Below, piece after piece: positions 52,685 to 61,143 of a stretch of 63,031 nucleotides of DNA. The first letter of the stretch is position 1. Every line of letters begins with the position of its first letter. The stretch is from an uncultured Erysipelotrichaceae bacterium (GTDB taxonomy: Bacteria > Bacillota_I > Bacilli_A > Erysipelotrichales > Erysipelotrichaceae). The translations under genes were made by a program, and so were the position numbers. The DNA is taken from contig CAMCSA010000007.1 in assembly GCA_945877405.1 (NCBI GenBank), positions 1 to 63,031 on the forward strand. The letters are read 5' to 3'. The notes beneath the pieces are model-generated. The model worked only from the letters and a program-made list of their open reading frames with translations, was not told the DNA's origin and searched no databases.

Positions 52685-52714
52685 TGTATAATGGTGGGTA
52701 CGAAAGAAGGTGAG

Positions 52715-53809
52715 ATGGTGAAACTGATTCATTGTGCAGATGTTCATCTGCACTCCAGGCTGAATACACATTTCAGTGTACAGCAGGCAAAGGAAAGAAA
52801 CGGGGAACTGATTTCCTCGTTTGTCAATATGGTGGAATATGGAGATGCCCATGGTGTATCAGCTGTACTGATTGCTGGAGATCTTTTTGATGGAGCCTCC
52901 GTTCCACAATCATTACAGAATGTACTTGTACATGTCATGCAATCACATCCTGACATTGCTTTTTATTATCTGAAAGGAAACCATGATGAAAACAGTGTAC
53001 TGGATGGGAAATGGGAAGAGGTTCCAAATCTGTTCTGCTTCAGAAATGATCAGTGGACATCCTATACGGTTCCATTATTCTGCGGGAATCTAACGATTAC
53101 AGGAATGGAACTGAGTGAAAACAGCAGTTTTGATGATCTGAACCTGTCACAACAGGATATCAATATCGTCCTTCTGCATGGGCAGATCCGAAATGATGGA
53201 AAACCGGATGGTATGAATATCCCTTTAAAACAGCTGGAAGATCATCACATTGATTATCTTGCTCTGGGGCATATCCATCGTTGTGAAAAAGGAAAACTGG
53301 ATGAACGTGGGATATGGTGTTACAGCGGAAGTCTGGAAGGACGGGGGTTTGATGAACCTGGAGAACATGGTTTTGTCATGCTTGAAGTGGATGAAGAGTA
53401 TGGGCGAATCAGCTCTTCTTTCATACCGTTTGCGAAAAGGCACGTGCATCTTCTGCATGTGAATGTTTCTGACTGTTTTTCAACGATGGAAATGGTGGAA
53501 AGGGCCAAGAAACAGATTACAGAGAGTATGGACAATGATATGGTCCGTATCATTCTGGAAGGTAATGTGGATGAGACGTGTGAAAAAGACATCACCACAA
53601 TGGAAAAGCTGCTGGAAGATACATGCTGGTATGTGGAAGTCAAGGATGAAACACAGATGACTGTTGATTATGATCTGTATGCAAAAGATGCTTCTTTGAA
53701 AGGGGAATTCGTCCGTCTTGTGTATGGGAATAATGCCTATACTGCTTTGGAAAAGGCAGAGATCATCCGCTGTGGCATTGCAGCATTAAACGGGGAGGGG
53801 CAGGTATGA
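52715..53809 (+). CDS. yhaO: Metallophosphoesterase YhaO (SbcD/Mre11-like)
   Basis: The 364-residue protein begins KLIHCADVHLHS and shows the calcineurin-like metal motifs DVH, GDLFDG, GNHDEN, LLHGQI and GHIHRCEKG, with a C-terminal domain as in YhaO/SbcD. It is a predicted nuclease that pairs with the ATPase encoded next, which overlaps by 4 bases. ATG 52715 follows AGAAGGTGAG; the in-frame ATG at 52691 overlaps a TATAAT-like sequence. Confidence 0.9.
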   Translation: MVKLIHCADVHLHSRLNTHFSVQQAKERNGELISSFVNMVEYGDAHGVSAVLIAGDLFDGASVPQSLQNVLVHVMQSHPDIAFYYLKGNHDENSVLDGKWEEVPNLFCFRNDQWTSYTVPLFCGNLTITGMELSENSSFDDLNLSQQDINIVLLHGQIRNDGKPDGMNIPLKQLEDHHIDYLALGHIHRCEKGKLDERGIWCYSGSLEGRGFDEPGEHGFVMLEVDEEYGRISSSFIPFAKRHVHLLHVNVSDCFSTMEMVERAKKQITESMDNDMVRIILEGNVDETCEKDITTMEKLLEDTCWYVEVKDETQMTVDYDLYAKDASLKGEFVRLVYGNNAYTALEKAEIIRCGIAALNGEGQV

Positions 53810-56346
53810 AACTGATCCGATGTCATATCGAAAATTTCGGAATCCTCCATGACTTTGATTATGTATTTAATGCTGGAATCAATGTTATTCATGCCGAAAA
53901 CGGCTGGGGGAAAAGTACACTTGCATCTTTTATCCGTGTCATGTTTTATGGATTTGATAAAGAAACAAAAAAATCCATGGAGGAAAGAGAAAGAGTACAG
54001 AAGGCACCATGGCAGGGTGGTGTATATGGAGGCAGTCTTGTATTTGAAGCAGGTGGCAGGACATATCGGATCGTCCGTACATTCGATTCAAAAAAAGCTT
54101 CCAGAGATACATTTGAACTGTATGATGAAATCACCGGTTTACCAAGTCATGATTATTCACAGGCAATCGGGGAAGAACTGTTTGATATTGATCGTGAGTC
54201 GTATCAGAGAACAGTATACATTGCGCAGAATGACTGTATGACAAATACAACCGATCAGATCAATGCACGCATCGGTAATATTTCCCGGGAAACCGCAGAC
54301 ATGGGCAACTATGAGCACGCACTTGCTTCCATCAATCATCAGATCAACGGTCTCAGCGATACACGAGCTACAGGCATGTGTTATAAACTGAAACAGCAGA
54401 TTGCAACGCTTCAGGCAAAAACAAGCCAGAAACCATATCAGATCAGACAGTCTGCATCCCTTCTTTCCCAGATGGAATCCTGTCATGAAAAACTGCAGGA
54501 AATACAGAATCAGCAGAAAATCTGTCATGAACATCTGAAACAGGCTGCTGAAATCAGTTCAACTCTAGCAGAATTAAAAGTATATGAAAGCATGAAGGAA
54601 GAACTTCAGCAGAAACAAAAAAATGTGGAGGAAGCGGAAGATTGGTTTGTTGGTGGGATTCCATCATTACAGGAAACAGAGCAGATGCTGGGACTTACAA
54701 GAAAGATGGAATCACAGCTGGCACGCTGTGAAAGCCTTGCTCTGACTTCCAGAGAAAAGCTGACATTGGATCAGTTTGATCATGTATTTTCTGCAGGTGT
54801 TCCAGGAACTGATCTGCTTTCCATCATCAGTGGGAATGTAGCGGAATATGAACTGATCCATAAAAGAGTTTCAGACAGCAGGCTTTCCGAAAATGAGATG
54901 GCACAGCTGTCAGTTGGAAGGAAACGTTTTGAAAACAACAAGGTGGATGAAAAGATGCTGACTTCCATGCCTGTGATCTGGCAGAACATGGAAAAACAGA
55001 ATACAGTTCTGGAACAGATGCGCAAAGAAAATGAAACAGCTGTCAGGAAAAGAAAGAAGATGGTACTTCTTGGATGTGCAGTGATTGCGGTGGGAATCCT
55101 GTCTTTATTATGCAGGCAATGGATTCCATCCTTACTGGCAGTTATCGTTGGAATCGGTCTTTGGATATATGCAGGTAACAGAAAGAATGATCTGAGTGAA
55201 ATGGAACATCTGCAAAGACAGACAGATGATCTTCAGAAACAGATCGATGCATTCCTGAAGGAATATGATCTGACAGCAAATGACTGCCCTGACTGTTTCT
55301 ATACGCTTCTGCATGATTACAGGCAATGGAAAGAACTGAATGAAAGATATCGGGCTTCACTGGACGAAGATGTTTCAAGAAAGGAAAAGAGGCTGTATAC
55401 AAGGCTACAGGATTTCTTCTTTCCATTATACGGGAAAACGGACGATTTCCGAGGACGACTGGAAAAGCTGCACAATGATATCAGTGAATATGATGCACTG
55501 ATGGAAAAACGGGACCGGTTTGTTGAGCAACGGCAACAATTGCGCAATAACCTGACAGCCTGTCAGTCATTCTGCAGAAAATATGGCTTTGTTCCTTCAA
55601 CTGATCTGCATACACAGATCTCAACAATTCGGGATCATGTCCTGTCATTACAACAGGCACAATACAACCTGCATCACCATCAGGAAAGCCTGGAAGAATA
55701 TGAGCACACTCACAATCTGTGTGATAGCATGAATGAGACTTCTTTACCGGATCTGGCTCTTGTGCAACAGCAGCAGATGGAGCTGCAGAAAACAAAAGAA
55801 GATCTTCAAAATCAGCTACATTCGCTACTCAGACAGAAGCAAAAAGTGGATGAAACTGTTGCGCAGATGGAACAGATGGAAATGGAAGCAGGGCAGTACA
55901 GAGAACAATATGATGCTTTGCGTCATCAGCTTCAGATTCTGATTCGAACTGGCGATGCTTTGAAACAGGCGCGGAATGCCTTTACCGCAAGGTATATGAA
56001 ACCGATCCGGGAATCCTTTGACAGATGGTATTCTATCCTGACTTCTGATGATCAGAAACAGTATGAGCTGGATGCGGATCTGAATATCAAAATGGTTGCC
56101 TATGGAAGAAGCAGACACAGCAATACGTTTTCACAAGGGTATAAAGACCTGATTGGTTTATGCCGGCGCATGGCAATGATCGATGCAATGTATGAAAAGG
56201 AAAAACCGTTTATCATTCTGGATGACCCATTCATCAATCTGGATGATGAAAAGCTGGCATGTGCACAGCAGTTTGTAAATGCAATCGCAGAACATTGCCA
56301 GGTGATTTATCTGACATGTCATAACAGCAGAGTCATTGCGTTATAA
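53806..56346 (+). CDS. yhaN: SMC/Rad50-like ATPase YhaN
   Basis: The 846-residue protein has an N-terminal Walker A (ENGWGKSTLASF, Lys36), long coiled coils and a membrane hairpin in the middle (about residues 418-457). A second coiled coil leads to a C-terminal ABC signature region and Walker B FIILDDPF (Asp806, Asp807). This is the YhaN form of the SbcC/Rad50 family. With YhaO it should make a membrane-associated DNA-end-processing complex. It starts on the yhaO stop (ATGA) and ends at a terminator. Confidence 0.9.
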   Translation: MKLIRCHIENFGILHDFDYVFNAGINVIHAENGWGKSTLASFIRVMFYGFDKETKKSMEERERVQKAPWQGGVYGGSLVFEAGGRTYRIVRTFDSKKASRDTFELYDEITGLPSHDYSQAIGEELFDIDRESYQRTVYIAQNDCMTNTTDQINARIGNISRETADMGNYEHALASINHQINGLSDTRATGMCYKLKQQIATLQAKTSQKPYQIRQSASLLSQMESCHEKLQEIQNQQKICHEHLKQAAEISSTLAELKVYESMKEELQQKQKNVEEAEDWFVGGIPSLQETEQMLGLTRKMESQLARCESLALTSREKLTLDQFDHVFSAGVPGTDLLSIISGNVAEYELIHKRVSDSRLSENEMAQLSVGRKRFENNKVDEKMLTSMPVIWQNMEKQNTVLEQMRKENETAVRKRKKMVLLGCAVIAVGILSLLCRQWIPSLLAVIVGIGLWIYAGNRKNDLSEMEHLQRQTDDLQKQIDAFLKEYDLTANDCPDCFYTLLHDYRQWKELNERYRASLDEDVSRKEKRLYTRLQDFFFPLYGKTDDFRGRLEKLHNDISEYDALMEKRDRFVEQRQQLRNNLTACQSFCRKYGFVPSTDLHTQISTIRDHVLSLQQAQYNLHHHQESLEEYEHTHNLCDSMNETSLPDLALVQQQQMELQKTKEDLQNQLHSLLRQKQKVDETVAQMEQMEMEAGQYREQYDALRHQLQILIRTGDALKQARNAFTARYMKPIRESFDRWYSILTSDDQKQYELDADLNIKMVAYGRSRHSNTFSQGYKDLIGLCRRMAMIDAMYEKEKPFIILDDPFINLDDEKLACAQQFVNAIAEHCQVIYLTCHNSRVIAL

Positions 56347-56351
56347 AAACA

Positions 56352-56378
56352 GGTCATACCATTGCGGTATGGCCTTTT
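56352..56378. terminator. Bidirectional terminator yhaN / XRE gene
   Basis: GGTCATACC-attgc-GGTATGGCC, 9-bp stem with one G-U pair; TTTT on the right and TGTTTTTAT on the minus strand. Confidence 0.88.
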
Positions 56379-57163
56379 CAGGATGTCTGCTTTCTTCTGC
56401 GCAATATGGTAAGGGTCTGAAAAAGAAAGAGAAGGTGAATCATGATTGTACATAAGCAGGAAAGTGTGTGGAGTGAAGAGTACAGATGATCTGCATGGAA
56501 TAACAGATTGAATACCAGATAGATCTGAAAAAAACAGCCGAAAATACAGGAAAGGATCATACAAGATGGATAATAGTGGGACAGGTTATTTTTGGTCATG
56601 TATTCCCAGCATGAAAATGCACCGGACAGATAACAGATCACCGGAAGCAGAGATACAGGGTTTTCTGTGATCACAAGTGATCGTTGCATTGCTTCAAGCA
56701 GAAAGTAAAGGCTATAGATGATTCCGGTCTTTCCAGGTGTCATGTCATTCCTGATGCACTGTATCATTCCATAAAACAGAACGATGCATTCACTGAATAC
56801 TAGTGGAATGCGAATGACTGTTCCAAAGTCAAAGGAAAAGGATGGAATGCCTTCGAGAAGCAGAAGCATCATGGAAAAAAGGATCATGCTGTAAAGGGTA
56901 ATGGCTATGTTGTTTGATAGACTGGAGTGATTGACTGAACTGATTTCTGCAGCCTGACGCATGTTATGACCATCCAACAGCTGATCAATGGTTGTATCCA
57001 GTACTTCTGCAAGTTTCTGCAGGGTGAAAAGGTCCGGTGTACGTTCTCCTGTTTCATATCTGGACACAGCCTGTCTTGTGACAAATATCTTTTCAGCAAG
57101 CTGCTGCTGGGTCAGTCCTTTCCCGATTCGTTTTTCTCTGATGTGATCTGGCAGACGGTTCAT
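56378..57163 (-). CDS. XRE family regulator with multi-pass membrane domain
   Basis: The 261-residue protein has a Cro/C1-type helix-turn-helix (residues 5-60: LTQQQLAEKIFVTRQAVSRYETGERTPD, split as TQQQLAEKIF and RQAVSRYETGE) followed by about six membrane helices. ATG 57163 is preceded by AGGAGGAG; an in-frame ATG at 57193 has no ribosome site. Its plan resembles the protein at 6872-7567 but with a larger membrane part. Target and signal are unknown. Confidence 0.85.
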   Translation of the reverse strand: MNRLPDHIREKRIGKGLTQQQLAEKIFVTRQAVSRYETGERTPDLFTLQKLAEVLDTTIDQLLDGHNMRQAAEISSVNHSSLSNNIAITLYSMILFSMMLLLLEGIPSFSFDFGTVIRIPLVFSECIVLFYGMIQCIRNDMTPGKTGIIYSLYFLLEAMQRSLVITENPVSLLPVICYLSGAFSCWEYMTKNNLSHYYPSCMILSCIFGCFFQIYLVFNLLFHADHLYSSLHTLSCLCTIMIHLLFLFQTLTILRRRKQTS

Positions 57164-57377
57164 ATATTTCTCCTCCTGCCAGAATCTTTGCATGAGATGA
57201 GAAAAATGACAAGCACCATGGTGGTGCAGTATTGGAAATTGGAATGTTACCGGATGTAGGGCAGATCTTTATGTGGGAAAACCGTATTATTTTCTTTCCA
57301 TTCAGAATATAATGATACATAGAAACTGCATTGATTCCTATGCTTAGATATTATGATACTGAAAGGGGGAACAGAAT

Positions 57378-57623
57378 ATGGAATTCTTCACACAGACAGC
57401 TTTTGTACTTGGAGTGATCGGTTTTATTTTCAGTATCAAAGATCGCAGGAAAAAACGGAATATCGTCCTGTTTGTTCTTTCGATCATCCTTGTGATGGCT
57501 TATACGGTGGCTTATCTATATCTGCTTTTCAAAGGAGAACTCAAGTGGATGAAAACAGTAGCACTGATCGCTGTGATCTGTTTTTCCATCATCTCCATCA
57601 GGTACTTTTCAACTGGGAAATGA
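57378..57623 (+). CDS. Small membrane protein, 81 residues
   Basis: Three hydrophobic helices (about residues 7-21, 28-52 and 58-74) are separated by the basic loop KDRRKKRN. I recognise no family. AAAGGGGG before ATG 57378 is a good ribosome site, so translation is likely. It lies between the leftward XRE gene and the leftward tRNA; the 214 bases before it hold no other gene and only a doubtful promoter (TTGATT near 57330). Confidence 0.65.
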   Translation: MEFFTQTAFVLGVIGFIFSIKDRRKKRNIVLFVLSIILVMAYTVAYLYLLFKGELKWMKTVALIAVICFSIISIRYFSTGK

Positions 57624-57740
57624 TTGGATTTGTGTCGCTTTGATGATTCTGAATCAGAAGAAACCCGGATTTTTTATTGCTACCTTCGCAATCATTACAT
57701 AATGATGTCACGGCGATATTTGTTCCAAAATGATTATAAA

Positions 57741-57770
57741 CAAAAGAAAACCGCATATTATTGCGGTTTT
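57741..57770 (-). terminator. Terminator after tRNA-Val(GAC)
   Basis: On the minus strand AAAACCGCA-ataata-TGCGGTTTT followed by CTTTTG. The arms are also usable rightward for the small membrane protein gene. Confidence 0.85.
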
Positions 57771-57777
57771 TCAACAG

Positions 57778-57850
57778 TGAGCGCTAAGGGACTCGAACCC
57801 ATGACCCCTTCCACGTCAAGGAAGTGCTCTCCCAACTGAGCTAAGCACTC
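57778..57850 (-). tRNA. tRNA-Val (anticodon GAC)
   Basis: The acceptor GAGTGCT/AGCGCTC, D arm GCTC/GAGC, and anticodon stem CTTCC/GGAAG with loop TTGACGT give anticodon GAC. The T arm ATGGG-TTCGAGT-CCCTT has one U-U mismatch. The discriminator is A and CCA is not encoded. Together with tRNA-Val(CAC) at 6690 it is the second valine isoacceptor in the window. Confidence 0.92.
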
Positions 57851-57862
57851 ATGTGCTTTAAT

Positions 57863-57891
57863 AGAATACCACAGCTGTGACGGATTGCCAA
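57863..57891 (-). promoter_or_regulatory. tRNA-Val(GAC) promoter
   Basis: On the minus strand TTGGCA (57886-57891), 17 bases, TATTCT (57863-57868). The spacer contains the palindrome CACAGCTGTG. Confidence 0.65.
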
Positions 57892-57951
57892 CAGTTTTTT
57901 TCTTCGATTTGAGTAGTCATGAGACATTGCTTCTGCGATAATATGGAACAT

Positions 57952-58545
57952 ATGAAAATACTGATGATTAACGGAGAAGCGGAAACGGGAGGAATCATAG
58001 AACAGGCGATGCAAGTCATCGCATGCTGCCTCAAAGAAAATGCAATATCCTATGATGAAATTGTAGTAGATCATTACCATGATCAGCCATGTATTGCCTG
58101 TGGAAAATGCTATCGGAAAAGAAGATGCCAACAGCCTGGAATCAATGAGATTCTGGAACATCTGGATGAATATGATGGTCTTGTTGTAGGTGGGAAGGTG
58201 CAGTATGGAAAACTGAATCGTAAAACCATATCATTTCTGCAAAGACTGATGCGCTGTGGCAATGATCATATTGCATATATTCCAACTTTACCACTTGTGA
58301 CCATGCGGAAAAAGGCAGAAAGCGATGCATGGCAGAAATTCATGCAGCTGTTATCGTACAATCAGAGCTTCATCGTAAATGACGAAGATCATTTTGTGTT
58401 ATCCGGAAAACTGGGTGATTTGCAGGAAGAGGAAAAAAACATGTTGATCCGACTGATGGAGCTGATGGTGGAACGGATGAAACAGGGACGGCAGCCATCA
58501 GACCCTTTCAATCCGGTTGAAAAGCTGATGGATTACGTGCGGTAG
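57952..58545 (+). CDS. Flavodoxin-like / NADPH-dependent FMN reductase family protein
   Basis: The 197-residue protein begins with a flavodoxin-like first strand and loop (KILMINGEAETGGI). A cysteine-rich CIACGKCYRKRRCQ near residue 50 is typical of iron-sulfur-flavoprotein relatives, and DEYDGLVVGGKVQYGKLNR is the second FMN-contact region. An oxidoreductase role is likely; the partner is unknown. The frame is open to ATG 57919; ATG 57952 matches the family start but has only a poor ribosome site. Confidence 0.75.
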   Translation: MKILMINGEAETGGIIEQAMQVIACCLKENAISYDEIVVDHYHDQPCIACGKCYRKRRCQQPGINEILEHLDEYDGLVVGGKVQYGKLNRKTISFLQRLMRCGNDHIAYIPTLPLVTMRKKAESDAWQKFMQLLSYNQSFIVNDEDHFVLSGKLGDLQEEEKNMLIRLMELMVERMKQGRQPSDPFNPVEKLMDYVR

Positions 58546-58604
58546 GCATGTTTGTGGTAGAATGATAACAGTATAAAAGACTTTGATCTGCGGAGGACAA
58601 TGAT

Positions 58605-60302
58605 ATGCTGAATGCACAGGAAAGATACAGAGACTGGCTTCTTCATCTTGAAGAAGATGATCCATTACGCAAAGAACTTATTGCGATTGAAAATGATGAA
58701 AATGAAATCGAAGAACGTTTTTATCAGAATCTTGCTTTTGGAACAGCAGGACTCAGAGGAAAAACAGGCGCGGGCACAAACCGCATGAATATGTATACAG
58801 TCGGTAAGGCTACGCAGGGAATTGCAGATTATATCTGTAGTTTTGGACAGAGGGCAATGGATGCAGGTGTTGTGATTGCACATGATCCACGTTATTTTTC
58901 AAAGGAATTCTGTCAGCTTGCATGTTCCATCTATGCAGCAAATGGAATTCATGTCTATACATTCCCTGATTTAAGACCGACTCCACAGCTTGCTTATATG
59001 GTGCGTTATCTGCATACAACAGCAGGCATCAACATTACTGCTTCTCATAATCCGAAAGAATACAATGGTTATAAGGCATATTGGGAAGATGGATGTCAGG
59101 TTTCTTCAACTGTTGCGGATGGAATGACGGAATGTATTGAAAAGGTGGATCTGTGGAATGATATCCGTTATTCCGACTTTGATGAAATGGTAAAGGCCGG
59201 CATGATTACGATTCTGGATGAAGGCTATGACAGGCTGTATCTGGATGAAATTGAGGGAATGGCAATCCATTCCGGTGATGAAATTGACCTGTCCATTCCG
59301 CTTGTATACACGCCATTAAACGGATGTGGTTCCATTCCGTTTCGGCAGATGCTGAATGACAGAGGATTCAATAACTGGAAAATCGTTGAGGAACAGGAAA
59401 TGCCTGATCCTGAGTTTACGACTGTCGGTTATCCGAATCCGGAAGATCCGAAGGCATTCAGGCTGGCGGAAGAGTATGGCAGACAGTTCGGAGCGGAACT
59501 GCTTATGGCTACTGATCCGGATGCGGACAGATTTGCGATCGAAATCAGAAATGATGATGGTGAATATGTACCATTAAACGGAAATCAGACGGGATATCTG
59601 CTTGTAAAATATGTCCTGGAAGGGCATCGTACAGCAGGGACACTTCCTGAAAAAGGAGCAATGGTCAAATCCATTGTTACTTCTACTCTTTCTACAAAGA
59701 TCTGTGAATCCTATGGTGTGAAGATGTTTGAATCTCTGACCGGATTCAAGAATATCTGTGGCAGAATTCCATTCCTGCATGAAAACGGATATACATATCT
59801 GTTTGGATATGAAGAATCCGTCGGTTATGCTGTGGATGAAAACATCCGTGATAAGGATGGTATTTCTGCAGGTATGCTTGTAACAGAGGCTGCGGCTTAC
59901 TATCGCAAACAGGGAAAAACATTATGGAATGTGCTGCAGGATATTTATGCAGAATATGGCTATGTATCAGAAATCGGTACCAATCTGGTGCTGGAAGGTA
60001 TTGCCGGTTCAAAAAGAATCGCAAGAATGATGGACTGGATCCATGGCAATCAGCCATGTGAAGTCGGTGGTATTCCGGTTGTAAAGGTCATTGACTATAC
60101 GGATGGTTATGAGGACATTCCACCACAGAATGCAATGCGGTTCTTCCTGGAAGACGGATCATGGTTTGCAATCCGCCCATCCGGTACAGAACCGAAAATC
60201 AAGTTTTATTTCTATGCGTGCGGTACTTCTATGGAACATGCAAAGAAGGTGGCAGAAGCAATCCAAGATGATATCCTGGGAAAGATCAACAGTGTTGAAT
60301 AG
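58605..60302 (+). CDS. Second phosphoglucomutase / phosphomannomutase paralogue
   Basis: The 565-residue enzyme has GTAGLRG, the phosphoserine loop TASHNPKEYNG (Ser147), DPDADRFAIE, FGYEESVGYAV and RPSGTEPKIKFYF. It is clearly homologous to the enzyme at 19453-21135 over its whole length. Lysine codons are mixed AAA/AAG here but mostly AAG there, so this copy is probably less expressed or has a different sugar preference. GGAGG precedes ATG 58605; the next gene starts 3 bases after the stop. Confidence 0.94.
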   Translation: MLNAQERYRDWLLHLEEDDPLRKELIAIENDENEIEERFYQNLAFGTAGLRGKTGAGTNRMNMYTVGKATQGIADYICSFGQRAMDAGVVIAHDPRYFSKEFCQLACSIYAANGIHVYTFPDLRPTPQLAYMVRYLHTTAGINITASHNPKEYNGYKAYWEDGCQVSSTVADGMTECIEKVDLWNDIRYSDFDEMVKAGMITILDEGYDRLYLDEIEGMAIHSGDEIDLSIPLVYTPLNGCGSIPFRQMLNDRGFNNWKIVEEQEMPDPEFTTVGYPNPEDPKAFRLAEEYGRQFGAELLMATDPDADRFAIEIRNDDGEYVPLNGNQTGYLLVKYVLEGHRTAGTLPEKGAMVKSIVTSTLSTKICESYGVKMFESLTGFKNICGRIPFLHENGYTYLFGYEESVGYAVDENIRDKDGISAGMLVTEAAAYYRKQGKTLWNVLQDIYAEYGYVSEIGTNLVLEGIAGSKRIARMMDWIHGNQPCEVGGIPVVKVIDYTDGYEDIPPQNAMRFFLEDGSWFAIRPSGTEPKIKFYFYACGTSMEHAKKVAEAIQDDILGKINSVE

Positions 60303-60305
60303 GCT

Positions 60306-61064
60306 ATGTACATACTGAAAAACTGGTATTTTGAAAAGCATAAGGATACATACCGTATCTGGGGAAATGCATATGGGAATGACAGGTTTCCAGAGGGACA
60401 GTGGATTCATACATCTGCAATCAAAGCACTGCATGCGGAAAGAGGAACGCTGATTGTAGAAACGGAAAACAGCAGTTATTCTGCACGTTTCAACGCGCAT
60501 CAGTCCATTGACCAAAGAATTCTTCGGCAGGCTCTGCGGGACTTCATGTGGCCGGAAGATCGGGATATTTACGAAAAGATATCAGCGGCACAGAAAAGAA
60601 AAGAAGCAAAAGAAACGGTGGAATTTACCCCGGATGATTTTGATTCCTATGCCATCCTGACTTTTTCCGCGGATATATTTAATGGATTTGTATCTTTGGA
60701 TCTGAAAAGAAAGAGAAAAAGATATCGTACGATTTCCTATAATCTGCATAAAGGCATGTTTCAGGATTATATTGAGATTGCTGATTATGAACTTGATTAC
60801 AATTTCCGTTTCTTCTGCTTTTCACAGAATGCATTTCAGTTTGATCCATGGTCTGTCCACCTCAATCCGGTATTCATGAAGAACATCGGCAAGGAAGTGA
60901 TTTATGTTTCAACTGTGTATGGCGACTTTGAAGTGCCGTCAGGGGAAACGGTACTTCTGAGTACGGAAAACCGGAAGGAAAGGGTATATGATGTGAAAAA
61001 CGATCAGCAGTTTGAACAGACGACGGTCATTTCACACGAGTCCATGAAACTGAAAAGAAAATGA
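60306..61064 (+). CDS. Hypothetical protein, 252 residues
   Basis: I recognise no family. The protein is soluble and rich in aromatic residues. A Lys/Glu-rich helical patch (AAQKRKEAKETVEF, about residues 96-109) is flanked by beta-rich halves, and the C terminus is basic (SMKLKRK). There is no signal peptide or cysteine pair. It begins 3 bases after the phosphoglucomutase stop, so it is translated from the same message and may relate to sugar-phosphate metabolism by context only. Confidence 0.65.
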   Translation: MYILKNWYFEKHKDTYRIWGNAYGNDRFPEGQWIHTSAIKALHAERGTLIVETENSSYSARFNAHQSIDQRILRQALRDFMWPEDRDIYEKISAAQKRKEAKETVEFTPDDFDSYAILTFSADIFNGFVSLDLKRKRKRYRTISYNLHKGMFQDYIEIADYELDYNFRFFCFSQNAFQFDPWSVHLNPVFMKNIGKEVIYVSTVYGDFEVPSGETVLLSTENRKERVYDVKNDQQFEQTTVISHESMKLKRK

Positions 61065-61116
61065 TATACAGATGAATGTCTCTGTCTTTCAGATGGGGTG
61101 CAAAGATCTGTATAAT
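61065..61116 (+). promoter_or_regulatory. Promoter and long-loop inverted repeat before DUF975-CmpB gene
   Basis: TATACAGAT (61065-61073) and ATCTGTATA (61106-61114) are exact 9-base inverted repeats 32 bases apart. The right arm overlaps the TATAAT -10 (61111-61116). It could be an operator pair for a looping repressor or a weak transcript end of the preceding gene. Confidence 0.45.
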
Positions 61117-61143
61117 AAGTGAGATAAAAAGGAATGAAATGCT

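Noticed and set aside
57939-57954. Leaderless start for the flavodoxin-like gene
   Set aside because: TAATAT lies at a suitable distance from ATG 57952, but no -35 or extended -10 supports it and the start codon itself is uncertain.
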